Position numbers and translations under genes: made by a program
Assembly (NCBI RefSeq): GCF_044466355.1
Contig: NZ_JBITMQ010000010.1
Coordinates: 62,001-126,000, forward strand
DNA: 64,000 nucleotides
Reading direction: 5' to 3'
Source: Actinophytocola sp044466355
Lineage (GTDB): Bacteria > Actinomycetota > Actinomycetes > Mycobacteriales > Pseudonocardiaceae
Shown here: piece after piece, positions 52,901 through 59,945 of the stretch
How positions within the stretch are numbered: the first letter of the stretch is position 1
Layout: each line of letters begins with the position of its first letter
The notes under the pieces: model-generated
Databases searched by the model: none
What the model saw: the letters and a program-made list of their open reading frames with translations, nothing else
What the model was told of the DNA's origin: nothing

Positions 52901-53281
52901 CACGGTGTAGGTGATCTTGTCACCGCGCGCGAAGCTGCCCATGTTGAGCGTCCAGTACGTGTTGTTGCCGCTGTTGTAGTCCCACGCGGCGCCGATCGGT
53001 GTCTGGTTGACGCCGTTCTTCGTCCACGTGATCCACACCGTCTGCCCGGTGGAGACCGGCCAGGTGGTCGTCTTCAGCACGACGTTCTGCCCCGCCATCG
53101 GGTCGCGCGGCGCGCGTTCGGTCGGCTGCGTGCCGTACAGCTCGTCGAACCCGTACGGCGCGTGGTACACACCGGACAGCACCCCGGCCGACGCCACCGG
53201 TGCGGTGACGACGCCGAGCACCAGGACCGCGACGGCCAGGAACACCCCGGCCCGCCAGCGTTTCACCATGATTGACCGCAT
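49967..53281 (-). CDS. secreted GH31 enzyme of the 3-alpha-isomaltosyltransferase/cycloalternan-forming type, with CBM35/6-like domain
   Basis: A 1104-residue exported enzyme. A Sec signal (FLAVAVLVLGVVTAPVASA) and an N-terminal domain starting YHAPYGFDELYGTQPTERAP precede the GH31 barrel with EQWSDEATF, VVLWQIPVLKQ, nucleophile Asp577 in FKTDGSEA and acid/base Asp643 in FWAGDQAS. The C-terminal ~130 residues are a CBM35/CBM6-like module (TNTDHPGYTGTGFVDGF). The same active-site signatures recur in the cytoplasmic GH31 at 59942, so the two probably handle the same ring or linkage. Size matches known isomaltosyltransferases (about 1090 residues). Start 53281; ATG 53269 is possible. Confidence 0.85.
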   Translation of the reverse strand: MRSIMVKRWRAGVFLAVAVLVLGVVTAPVASAGVLSGVYHAPYGFDELYGTQPTERAPRDPMAGQNVVLKTTTWPVSTGQTVWITWTKNGVNQTPIGAAWDYNSGNNTYWTLNMGSFARGDKITYTVRANVDGAGERTIGPFSFTVTSWSGPSNVTGFVDNGTSVDVSTGDTAGSFTPKIRFAFPAADRFRTQIAPSGSGLNITGSSSYTVTDSASTLTLATSGVQVKIQKSPYRVAVYKADGTTLIARQYDPATFRNVGWASDGATTVTKIEDHWYTPAGERFEGFGERYDGLNQRGRDVHNYVYNQYQNQGSTHRTYLSVPFFTNSAGYGVYLPSNRYSIFNLATHLSDMAGFTVDTSGALNSTADYYFYTGNRAEILDDYTATTARPELPPKWAFGLWMSANEWNTQAEVMAELNNVTANDIPHSAMVLEQWSDEATFYLWHGATYTPKPGGQALSYADLTFPPGTAWTDPKAMVTAAHNQNIKVVLWQIPVLKQNFDTNPPTAPQQHVNDRDYATAQGYVLGDGAGAPYRVPTGQWFGDSTVPDFTSTAATSWWMSKRAYLFDDVGIDGFKTDGSEAVFGRGVTAADGREGDELHNLYPNLYTGAYDSYIETKTGGTGVQFSRAGTSGAQGNSIFWAGDQASTFGAFQEAVRAGLSAGQSGIPFWAWDLAGFTGSFPSSELYLRSTAMATFSPIMQYHSEKASPSPSEARTPWNVQARTGDTSVIPTFRKFANVRMNLIPYLYTEARNSANTGLPMMQAMSVQYGSDATAAAQDQQYMFGRQLLVAPITTQGATSKSVYLPAGEWYDFWNGGRAQGPGTKTYFAGTDSIPVYAKAGAIVPLNLNANYQLGGTIGNSVTSYPNLTFRIYPSGTTSYGYFEDSANATRTITSTESFGTHTVTVSAPALTTTSTLQVASTKPTSVTRSGTTLTQHASVAALSAATEGWYWDPVQQLTFVKLPSSASSRSVVLNGVDKAAYEAEFGTNTNVSTNTDHPGYTGTGFVDGFTASGDSVTVDVNSVSGTHNLKFRYANGSGTTATRTVHVDGVSVGTVSLPATANWDTWGTATLSTSLTAGKHAIRLSYDASNTGAINLDNITVARP

Positions 53282-53308
53282 TTCTCCCGGCCGGTGCCGG
53301 GTTCCGCG

Positions 53309-54508
53309 TCAGCCCCGCGTGACGAGCGACGGGCGGCCTGCCTCGTCGCGCCGCAGGTTGGGCTGGAACAGCTCACCGAGGAAGAGGCCGGCCGCACCCT
53401 GCGCCCACGCCTCGTCGTCCCAGGTGTCCACGATGGTCTCCAGGTCGTGGCGGAGACCCGCGAACACCGCCAGCGACAACGCCCGGTCGAACTCCGGCCG
53501 GAAGAGGTCGCTGTGCCGCGTTCCCTCGCCGGCCAGGACGACCAGCGCGGGGTTGAGGAGGTTGACCAGGTTGCCGACCGCCGTGCCGAGCAGGCGCCCG
53601 GCGGTCGCGAAGATCGTTGCCAGAGCGGCGTTCCCGGCGCGTGCCGCGTCCGCCGCCTCATCCAGGTCGACGTCACGGCCGAGCACCTCGGCCGATTGCG
53701 CCAGCAGTGCCGGTTCGCCGACCAGCGCTTCCAGACAGCCGCGGCCGCCGCACGCGCACTCCGGTCCGTCGGCCACCTTCGTGTGGCCGAACTCGCCGGC
53801 GCCGCCGCCCGCGCCGCGGTAGAGCCTGCCGTCGAGCACCAGCCCGAGGCCGACACCGCGACCGATCGAGACCACCGCGACGTCGTCGACGCCACGGGCG
53901 GCGCCGAACCACTTCTCGTTGGCCACCAACGTGTTCACGTCGTTGTCGACCACCACCGGCAGCCCGGTGGCCGTGCTCAAGAGCACTGCCAGGTCGACGT
54001 CGTGCCAGTCCGCGTAGGTCGCGTGCCGGACCACCCCGCTGGTCCGGTCCACGACACCGGCGAGACCGACGCCCGCGCCGTGCACGGGGCGTCCGCCCGC
54101 CGCGTCCCGCAGCCTGCCGACCGCGTCGCGTACGGCCGCGACGACGGTGTCCACTGAGGTGTCGGCGACCGTCGTGACGTCGTGGGCCACGATGGTCGCG
54201 TCGAGGTTGGTGAGCACCGCGACCACGCGGGTCTCGGTGAGCTTGACGCCCACCGCGTACCCCGCGTCGGGCCGCAGCGCCAGCAGCACCGGGCGCCGCC
54301 CACCGCCGGAACGGCCCGTGGCGCGTTCCTCCACGACCCCGCTCGCGAGCAGCTCCGCCACGATCTCGGAGATCGTCGGCAGGCTCAGCCCGGTGCGTTT
54401 GGCCAGGTCAGTGCGGGACTGCAGGGGCGTGGTCCGCAGCTCGCCCAGCACGAGCGCGGCGTTGATCTCGCGGATCAACGCCTTGCTCCCAGCGCGGGCC
54501 ACGACCAT
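53309..54508 (-). CDS. ROK-family transcriptional regulator 1
   Basis: A 399-residue ROK repressor: N-terminal winged helix (INAALVLGELRTTPLQSRTDLAKRTGLSLPTISEIVAELL) and sugar-kinase-like domain with VVVDNDVNTLV, GRGVGLGLVLDG, GAGGGAGEFGH and the zinc motif CACGGRGCLE. It binds a sugar as inducer. It lies upstream of the two secreted GH31 genes on the same strand, 27 bases away, and likely controls them. ATG 54508 is chosen over GTG 54529 because the longer form would place a TTA codon third and overlap an operator-like palindrome. Confidence 0.87.
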   Translation of the reverse strand: MVVARAGSKALIREINAALVLGELRTTPLQSRTDLAKRTGLSLPTISEIVAELLASGVVEERATGRSGGGRRPVLLALRPDAGYAVGVKLTETRVVAVLTNLDATIVAHDVTTVADTSVDTVVAAVRDAVGRLRDAAGGRPVHGAGVGLAGVVDRTSGVVRHATYADWHDVDLAVLLSTATGLPVVVDNDVNTLVANEKWFGAARGVDDVAVVSIGRGVGLGLVLDGRLYRGAGGGAGEFGHTKVADGPECACGGRGCLEALVGEPALLAQSAEVLGRDVDLDEAADAARAGNAALATIFATAGRLLGTAVGNLVNLLNPALVVLAGEGTRHSDLFRPEFDRALSLAVFAGLRHDLETIVDTWDDEAWAQGAAGLFLGELFQPNLRRDEAGRPSLVTRG

Positions 54509-54514
54509 GGGCAC

Positions 54515-54525
54515 CCTTACTAAGG
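54515..54525. promoter_or_regulatory. short palindrome in the ROK 1 leader
   Basis: Perfect 5+1+5 repeat CCTTA-C-TAAGG just upstream of the ROK 1 ATG. Its CTTA/TAAG core resembles the half-sites of the larger ROK operator at 54619-54652. A repressor bound here would sit in the leader of the ROK 1-GH31 operon. Confidence 0.35.
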
Positions 54526-54550
54526 TCACCGAAGAAAGTACGTTTCATCG

Positions 54551-54579
54551 AGACTAACCCGCACCTGGACGCCGGACAA
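54551..54579 (-). promoter_or_regulatory. promoter of the ROK 1-GH31-GH31 operon
   Basis: On the minus strand TTGTCC (54579-54574), 17 bases, TAGTCT (54556-54551). Transcription would start near 54544, about 36 nt before the ATG at 54508. Confidence 0.5.
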
Positions 54580-54597
54580 TCGACCGAACGGCGGCGC

Positions 54598-54626
54598 TTG
54601 ACATCGGTCCGACGGCGGCTTAGTTT
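54598..54626 (+). promoter_or_regulatory. promoter of the ROK 2-importer-GH15-GH31 operon
   Basis: TTGACA (54598-54603, consensus -35), 17 bases, TAGTTT (54621-54626). Transcription would start near 54633, about 30 nt before the ROK 2 start. The -10 box lies inside the first operator repeat. Confidence 0.65.
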
Positions 54627-54652
54627 GCCACTAATTTTAGTGCTGAACTAAG
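54619..54652. promoter_or_regulatory. 34-bp palindromic ROK operator, two TTAGT-N5-ACTAA sites
   Basis: The whole block is symmetric: CTTAGTT-N3-CACTAA-N2-TTAGTG-N3-AACTAAG. It resolves into two 15-bp sites, each TTAGT-N5-ACTAA, at 54620-54634 and 54637-54651. The first covers the -10 box and the second runs from the predicted transcript start to the ribosome-binding region. XylR-type ROK operators of Bacillus also begin TTAGTTT and end AAACTAA. This is the expected target of ROK 2, ROK 1 or both. Confidence 0.72.
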
Positions 54653-54662
54653 GCGGGACTCA

Positions 54663-55835
54663 GTGGTGAGTGTGACCCCTCGCGGCGAACTCGTGCCGTC
54701 CGGGATCCTCGGGTTGCTCGGCACCCAGGGCCCGACGTCACGCGCGGCGATCGCACGGTCACTCGGCCTGTCCCCCGCGACCGTCACGCAGGTGACCAAG
54801 GACCTGCTGGCGCGCGGGCTGGTCGAGGAGCTGGCCTCGGTACCGTCCCGGGGCGGGCGGCCCGCGACGCTGCTCGGCCTGGTCGAGCGGACCGGCGTCG
54901 CGCTTGGCGCGAAGGTCACGGCCGACCACGTCGCGCTCGTGGCCGTGGAGCTGGACGGCTCGGTCCGCAGCGCGACCACGCACCCCTTCGACCCGCGCGA
55001 CCGGGACGCGATCGGCGACATCCTCTCCGCCTCGCTCGACGACACCGTCCTCGGTGTCGGGGTCGGCGTGCCGGGCTCGGTGGACGCGCAGGCGTCCGGG
55101 GTGGTCGACGCGCCGACGCTCGGCTGGCGGGACGCCAAGCTCGGGCACGCGCTGCGCACCCGGCTCGGCGTGCCGGTGCTGGTGGACAACGACGTGAACA
55201 CGCTCGCCGCGGCCGAACGCCTCTACGGGGTGGGCCGCGAGCACTCCTCGTACCTGGTCGTGACGATCGGCCGGGGCGTCGGCTGCGGCATCGTCATCGA
55301 CGGCTCGATCTACCGGGGCGCCGCGGGTGGCGCCGGGGAGATCGGCCACATCCCGATCAGTGAGGACGGTCCCCGCTGTGGCTGCGGCGCGATCGGCTGC
55401 CTGGAGGCGCACATCGGCTCCGCCGGTCTGCTGCGTGCCGCCCGCGCACAGGGCGTGGTCGGCACCCGGGGTCGGCTGGCGACCCTGCCGAAGGCGGCCC
55501 ACGACGGCGACCCGGTCGCCCAGGCCGTCTACGCGGAGGCGGGCAGACTGCTCGGCCGCGCGCTCGCCGGGATCGTGCACACGGTCGACCCCGAGGTGGT
55601 GGTGCTGATGGGAGAGGGCGTCGACGAGTGGGAGTTCTGGCGGCCCGGGTTCGAGCCCGCGCTGCGGGACTGCCTGCTCCCCGCACGCCGGGAACTGCCG
55701 GTCGTGGTCGAGCCGTGGACCGAGGACCAGTGGGCACGCGGTGCCGCGTCGCTGGTGCTGGCGTCGCTGTTCGACTCCGCGGGCGGCGAGCAGAGCCGCA
55801 TGGTCCGCGACCGGCTCGGGAACGGTGCCCGATGA
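54663..55835 (+). CDS. ROK-family transcriptional regulator 2
   Basis: A 390-residue ROK repressor: winged helix (ILGLLGTQGPTSRAAIARSLGLSPATVTQVTKDLL), then the sugar-kinase-like part with VLVDNDVNTLA, GRGVGCGIVIDG, GAAGGAGEIGH and zinc motif CGCGAIGCLE. It heads the operon of importer, GH15 and cytoplasmic GH31, and probably autoregulates through the adjacent 34-bp palindrome. Start could be any of the GTG codons at 54663, 54666 or 54672. The permease ATG overlaps its stop (ATGA). The inducer is likely the imported saccharide or its product. Confidence 0.88.
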   Translation: MVSVTPRGELVPSGILGLLGTQGPTSRAAIARSLGLSPATVTQVTKDLLARGLVEELASVPSRGGRPATLLGLVERTGVALGAKVTADHVALVAVELDGSVRSATTHPFDPRDRDAIGDILSASLDDTVLGVGVGVPGSVDAQASGVVDAPTLGWRDAKLGHALRTRLGVPVLVDNDVNTLAAAERLYGVGREHSSYLVVTIGRGVGCGIVIDGSIYRGAAGGAGEIGHIPISEDGPRCGCGAIGCLEAHIGSAGLLRAARAQGVVGTRGRLATLPKAAHDGDPVAQAVYAEAGRLLGRALAGIVHTVDPEVVVLMGEGVDEWEFWRPGFEPALRDCLLPARRELPVVVEPWTEDQWARGAASLVLASLFDSAGGEQSRMVRDRLGNGAR

Positions 55836-56770
55836 CCGTCGTCCAGACCAGGCCCGTCGCGGCCACTCCCCCGGCAGCCCGCCGCGCGAAGCCCCGCCGC
55901 AGGCCGTGGCGGCACTACGGGTGGGTGCTGTTCTTCCTGCTGCCCAGCGCGGTGCCGCTGGTGCTGTTCACGATCGCGCCGATGGTCTCGTCGGTCTGGG
56001 TGAGCCTGCACGAGTGGAACCTGATCTCGCCGATGCGTTTCGTCGGGGTCGACAACTACGTCTCGCTGCTCACCGACCCGGCCACCGGCAAGGTCTTCCT
56101 GCACACGCTGCTCTACGTGGCGGGCTACCTGCCGCTGGTGTACGTCGGCGGGCTCGGCCTCGCGCTGGCGCTCAACCGGAAGCTCCCCGGCCGCGCGTTC
56201 CTGCGCGCCACGTACTTCCTGCCGGTCGTCACCTCCTGGGTGGTCGTGGCGCTGGTGTGGAAGTGGCTGCTCAACCCGTCGAACGGCCTGGTCAACAAGA
56301 TCCTCGGGTTCTTCGGCCTCGGCCAGCCGGGCTGGTGGACCGACCCGGACTGGGCGCTGGTCTCGGTGATCCTCGCGTCCGCGTGGAAGGACCTCGGGTT
56401 CGTCATGGTGATCCTGCTGGCCGGGCTGCAGGCGATCCCGAAGGACCTCCTGGAGGCCGCGGTGGTGGACGGCGCGTCCGCGTGGCAGCGGTTCTGGCGG
56501 ATCACGCTGCCGCTGCTGACCCCGTCGACGTTCTTCGTCGTGGTCATCTCGCTGATCAACGGGTTCCAGGTGTTCGACCAGGTGTACGTCATGACCGGAG
56601 GCGGACCCGGCGGCGCGAGCCAGGTGGTGGTCGGCCAGATCTACGACCTCACGTTCCGGTACGGCCGTGCGGGTGAGGCGTCGGCGCTGTCGTGGCTGCT
56701 GTTCGCCGTCATCCTCGTGATCACCGTCGTCCAGATCCGCGGGCAGCGCAGGTGGGTGCACTATGCGTAG
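55832..56770 (+). CDS. carbohydrate ABC transporter permease (MalF type), glucan locus
   Basis: A 312-residue membrane protein: basic N-terminus (RRAKPRRRPWRHYG), six helices, EAA loop LEAAVVDGASAWQRFWRI and the CUT1 signature VYVMTGGGPGGASQ. The ATG overlaps the ROK 2 stop, and the next permease overlaps its end by 8 bases. With the MalG-type permease and lipoprotein downstream it forms the importer for the oligosaccharide made by the secreted GH31 pair. No ATPase gene is present; a shared MsiK-type ATPase elsewhere is assumed. Confidence 0.92.
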   Translation: MTVVQTRPVAATPPAARRAKPRRRPWRHYGWVLFFLLPSAVPLVLFTIAPMVSSVWVSLHEWNLISPMRFVGVDNYVSLLTDPATGKVFLHTLLYVAGYLPLVYVGGLGLALALNRKLPGRAFLRATYFLPVVTSWVVVALVWKWLLNPSNGLVNKILGFFGLGQPGWWTDPDWALVSVILASAWKDLGFVMVILLAGLQAIPKDLLEAAVVDGASAWQRFWRITLPLLTPSTFFVVVISLINGFQVFDQVYVMTGGGPGGASQVVVGQIYDLTFRYGRAGEASALSWLLFAVILVITVVQIRGQRRWVHYA

Positions 56771-57566
56771 GGCGCTTCTGTACTTCTCGGTGTTCGCGGG
56801 CGCCGCCGTGATGCTGTTCCCGTTCCTGTGGACGGTCATCACGTCGATCACGCCGGAGGGCTCGCTCGCCGACGGGCCCACGCTGCTCGTCGACGACCCG
56901 ACACTCGACGCCTACCGGACGCTGCTCGACTCGGTGCCCATGTGGCGGATCATGCTGAACTCGTTCGGCATCGCGATCGCCGCCACGGTGTTGCAGCTGG
57001 TCACCGGTGCGATGGCCGCGTACGCGTTCGCCCGCCTCGCGTTCCCCGGCAAGAACGCCGTGTTCGGCCTGTACCTCGCGACGCTCATGGTGCCGCTGCA
57101 GGTGCTGGTGGTGCCGCTGTTCATCGAGATGAAGACCTTCGGCCTCCAGGACACGTACTTCTCGCTGCTGGCCCCGGGCATCGCCTCGGCGTTCGGGGTG
57201 TTCCTGCTGCGCCAGGCCGTCGCGGGCGTGCCGACCGAACTGGACGAGGCGGCCACCCTCGACGGCGCCGGGCACCTGCGTATCTTCACGCTGATCGTGC
57301 TGCCGCTGATCCGGCCCACGCTCGCCACGGTCGCGGTGTTCGCGTTCATGGCGAGCTGGAACAGCTTCCTGTGGCCGCTGGTCGTGATCCGCTCGCCGGA
57401 GTTCATGACGCTGCCGCTCGGCCTGTCGACCCTGCACGGGCAGTTCACCACGCAGTGGGACGTCGTCATGGCGGGCTCCGTCCTGTCGATCGTCCCGATC
57501 GCCGTGGTCTACCTCCTCGCCCAACGCCACATCATCGCCGGCATCGCACACACCGGCATCAAGTGA
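56763..57566 (+). CDS. carbohydrate ABC transporter permease (MalG type), glucan locus
   Basis: A 267-residue membrane protein with six helices, EAA loop DEAATLDGAGHLRIF and the usual C-terminal AHTGIK. It overlaps the MalF-type permease by 8 bases and is followed after 16 bases by the binding-protein gene with GAAAGG upstream. It forms the membrane pore of the importer with its neighbour. Confidence 0.92.
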   Translation: MRRALLYFSVFAGAAVMLFPFLWTVITSITPEGSLADGPTLLVDDPTLDAYRTLLDSVPMWRIMLNSFGIAIAATVLQLVTGAMAAYAFARLAFPGKNAVFGLYLATLMVPLQVLVVPLFIEMKTFGLQDTYFSLLAPGIASAFGVFLLRQAVAGVPTELDEAATLDGAGHLRIFTLIVLPLIRPTLATVAVFAFMASWNSFLWPLVVIRSPEFMTLPLGLSTLHGQFTTQWDVVMAGSVLSIVPIAVVYLLAQRHIIAGIAHTGIK

Positions 57567-57582
57567 AAGGACCCACCCGATC

Positions 57583-58830
57583 ATGAGACTTCGGACCGCC
57601 GCCGCCGGCGTCGGCGTGCTCGCACTCGCACTGTCCGCGTGCTCGCAGGGCTCGGCGACCAACCCGGGCACCTCCGAGGACGGCAAGACCGTCGTGCGGT
57701 ACATGAACTTCTCGGCCAACGACGGCCACGAGTCCGACCTCGACGCGATCGTCGCCGCGTTCGAGAAGGAGAACGGCGACATCGACGTGCAGGTCGAGAC
57801 CGTGCCGTACGCGGACTACTTCACCAAGCTGCAGACCGCGGTCGCGGGCGGCACCGCACCGGACACGTTCGAGCTGAACTACGAGAACTTCGTGACCTAC
57901 GCGAAGAACGGCTCGCTGGCCGAGCTGTCCGGTGTGGACAAGTCGGCCTACCAGCAGGCGCTCGTGGACGCGTACGCCTCGGACGGCAAGCAGTACGGCC
58001 TGCCGGAGTCGTTCTCGAACGTCGTCCTGTTCTACAACAAGACGCTGTTCGAGCAGAAGGGCGTCGAGTTGCCGACCGCCGACTGGACGTGGGCGGACGA
58101 GCAGGCAGCGGCGCAGAGGCTCACCGACAAGAAGGCCGGTGTGTGGGGCGACTACCAGCCCATCACGTACAACGAGTTCTACAAGGCGCTCGCGCAGACC
58201 GGCGGCGAGTTCCTGTCCGAGGACGGTACGAAGGCCACCTTCGACTCGCCGGAGGGCGTGAAGGCCGCGAACTGGCTCGTCGGCAAGAACGGCACCACCA
58301 TGCCGACGGAGGCCGACGGCGCGGGCACCCCGGACTTCGACTCGAAGCTGTTCGCCGACGGCAAGCTCGCCATGTGGCACAACGGCATCTGGATGTTCGG
58401 CGCGCTGGCCGACGCGAAGTTCGAGTGGGACGTGGTCGTGGAGCCGGGTGACACCACCAAGGCGTCGGCGATGTTCGTCAACGGCGTCGTGGCGTCGGCC
58501 GCCACGAAGAACAAGGACGCGGCCCAGAAGTGGCTGACGTTCCTGACCTCGTCGGACACCACGACGAAGACCCGGCTCGACACGTCGTGGGAGCTGCCCA
58601 CGATCGCCGACCAGAGCAAGCTGACGCCCTACCTCGACCAGCCCAAGCCCGCTAACCGGCAGGCCGTGTTCGACTCCCTGGACGCGAGCGTGCTGCCGCC
58701 GGTGATCGAGCGCCAGCAGGAGATGCAGGACGCCGTGACCAAGGAGCTCACCGAGGCGGCCGCCGGGCGCAAGCCCGTCGCGCAGGCGCTGAAGGACGCG
58801 CAGGCCGCCGTCAACGGGCTGCTCGGCTGA
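57583..58830 (+). CDS. ABC transporter sugar-binding lipoprotein, glucan locus
   Basis: A 415-residue solute-binding protein with a lipoprotein signal (VGVLALALSAC, Cys20). Landmarks: FEKENGDIDVQVETVPYADYF, GTAPDTFELNYENF, LPESFSNVVLFYNK, GGEFLSEDGTKATF and LAMWHNGIWMFG. The order of genes (permeases before the binding protein) differs from the importer at 5367-8441. Its likely ligand is the cyclic or alpha-1,6-capped glucooligosaccharide produced outside. The stop shares one base with the GH15 start (TGATG). Confidence 0.92.
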   Translation: MRLRTAAAGVGVLALALSACSQGSATNPGTSEDGKTVVRYMNFSANDGHESDLDAIVAAFEKENGDIDVQVETVPYADYFTKLQTAVAGGTAPDTFELNYENFVTYAKNGSLAELSGVDKSAYQQALVDAYASDGKQYGLPESFSNVVLFYNKTLFEQKGVELPTADWTWADEQAAAQRLTDKKAGVWGDYQPITYNEFYKALAQTGGEFLSEDGTKATFDSPEGVKAANWLVGKNGTTMPTEADGAGTPDFDSKLFADGKLAMWHNGIWMFGALADAKFEWDVVVEPGDTTKASAMFVNGVVASAATKNKDAAQKWLTFLTSSDTTTKTRLDTSWELPTIADQSKLTPYLDQPKPANRQAVFDSLDASVLPPVIERQQEMQDAVTKELTEAAAGRKPVAQALKDAQAAVNGLLG

Positions 58831-59945
58831 TGTCGATGGAACTCTCGGAACCGGCCACCCTCACCGACCTCGCCCGCCGCAGCCACGAGGTGATCACCCG
58901 GTACCAGGACGAGGGCGGCGCCTACCCGGCGTCGCCGACGTTCTCGGCGTACCGCGGCTTCGCGTGGCTGCGGGACGGGTCGTTCACCGCGGAGGGCATC
59001 TCCCGGTACGGCGACGTCGGCTCGGCGAACCGGTTCCACGACTGGGCGGCGGGCGTGCTCGCCCGCCGCCGGTCCGAAGTGGACGCGCTGGTGGCCGAGC
59101 GCGCGTCCGGTGTGCTGCCGCCGGTCGAGAAGATGCTGCCGACCCGGTTCACGTTCACCGGCGAGAACGGCTCCGACCCGTGGTGGGACTTCCAGACCGA
59201 CGGCTACGGCATGTGGCTGTGGTCGGCGGTCACCCACGCACGGCGCCACGGCATCGACCCGGCGCGCTGGCGCACCGGTTTCGAGGTGGCGGTCGACTAC
59301 CTGCTGTCCAGCTGGGACCGGCCCTGCTACGACTGGTGGGAGGAGCACGTCGAACAGCGGCACACCTCCACGCTCGGCGCGATCCACGGCGGGCTCGTCG
59401 CGGTCGCGGACGTGCTCGACCCGGACCGGCGGGCCGCCGCGCTGCGGACCGCGGCGGAGATCAAGGCACTCGTGCTCGCGGAGGGCGTGACCGACGGCCA
59501 CCTCGCCAAGTGGTTCGGCTCGTCCGCGGTGGACGGTTCGCTCCCGTCGTGCGTGGTGCCGTTCGGACTGGTGGACGGCGAACTGGCCGACGCGACCCTG
59601 GCCGCGGTGGCGGCCGACCTGGACGTCGACGGCGGCGTGCACCGGTTCGCCGCCGACGTGTTCTACGGCGGTGGCCAGTGGCCGCTGCTGTCGGCGCTGC
59701 TCGGCTGGAACCTCGCCGCCCGCGGCGACCGCGAGGGGGCCATGCGGTACCTGCGGTGGACCGCCGCGCAGGTCACCGCGGACGGTGAGCTGCCGGAGCA
59801 GGTGCCACACCACCTGTGCCACCCGGCCACCCGCGACGAGTGGGTGGCGCGCTGGGGCCCGGTCGCGACGCCGCTGCTGTGGTCGCACGGCATGTACCTG
59901 ATCCTGGCCGACGAACTGGGCCTGTTGGAGGAAGACTCAGCATGA
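58830..59945 (+). CDS. GH15-family glucohydrolase, isomaltose-glucohydrolase-like
   Basis: A 371-residue cytoplasmic (alpha/alpha)6 barrel, shorter than fungal glucoamylases because it lacks their N-terminal domain. GH15 landmarks: YRGFAWLRDGSF near 41-52, FQTDGYGMWLW near 121, the acid in YDWWEEHVEQRH (E171/E172), and the general base E323 in GELPEQV before LLWSHGMYL. A further Glu at 175, three after E172, matches the second-base arrangement reported for Kribbella isomaltose glucohydrolase. It would release glucose from isomaltose made by the following GH31 gene, which overlaps its stop (ATGA). Confidence 0.82.
   Translation: MSMELSEPATLTDLARRSHEVITRYQDEGGAYPASPTFSAYRGFAWLRDGSFTAEGISRYGDVGSANRFHDWAAGVLARRRSEVDALVAERASGVLPPVEKMLPTRFTFTGENGSDPWWDFQTDGYGMWLWSAVTHARRHGIDPARWRTGFEVAVDYLLSSWDRPCYDWWEEHVEQRHTSTLGAIHGGLVAVADVLDPDRRAAALRTAAEIKALVLAEGVTDGHLAKWFGSSAVDGSLPSCVVPFGLVDGELADATLAAVAADLDVDGGVHRFAADVFYGGGQWPLLSALLGWNLAARGDREGAMRYLRWTAAQVTADGELPEQVPHHLCHPATRDEWVARWGPVATPLLWSHGMYLILADELGLLEEDSA

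Noticed and set aside
50042..53275. A 1077-codon open frame opposite the secreted GH31 gene
   Set aside because: Antisense shadow with no recognisable domains; the minus-strand frame has a signal peptide and intact catalytic motifs.
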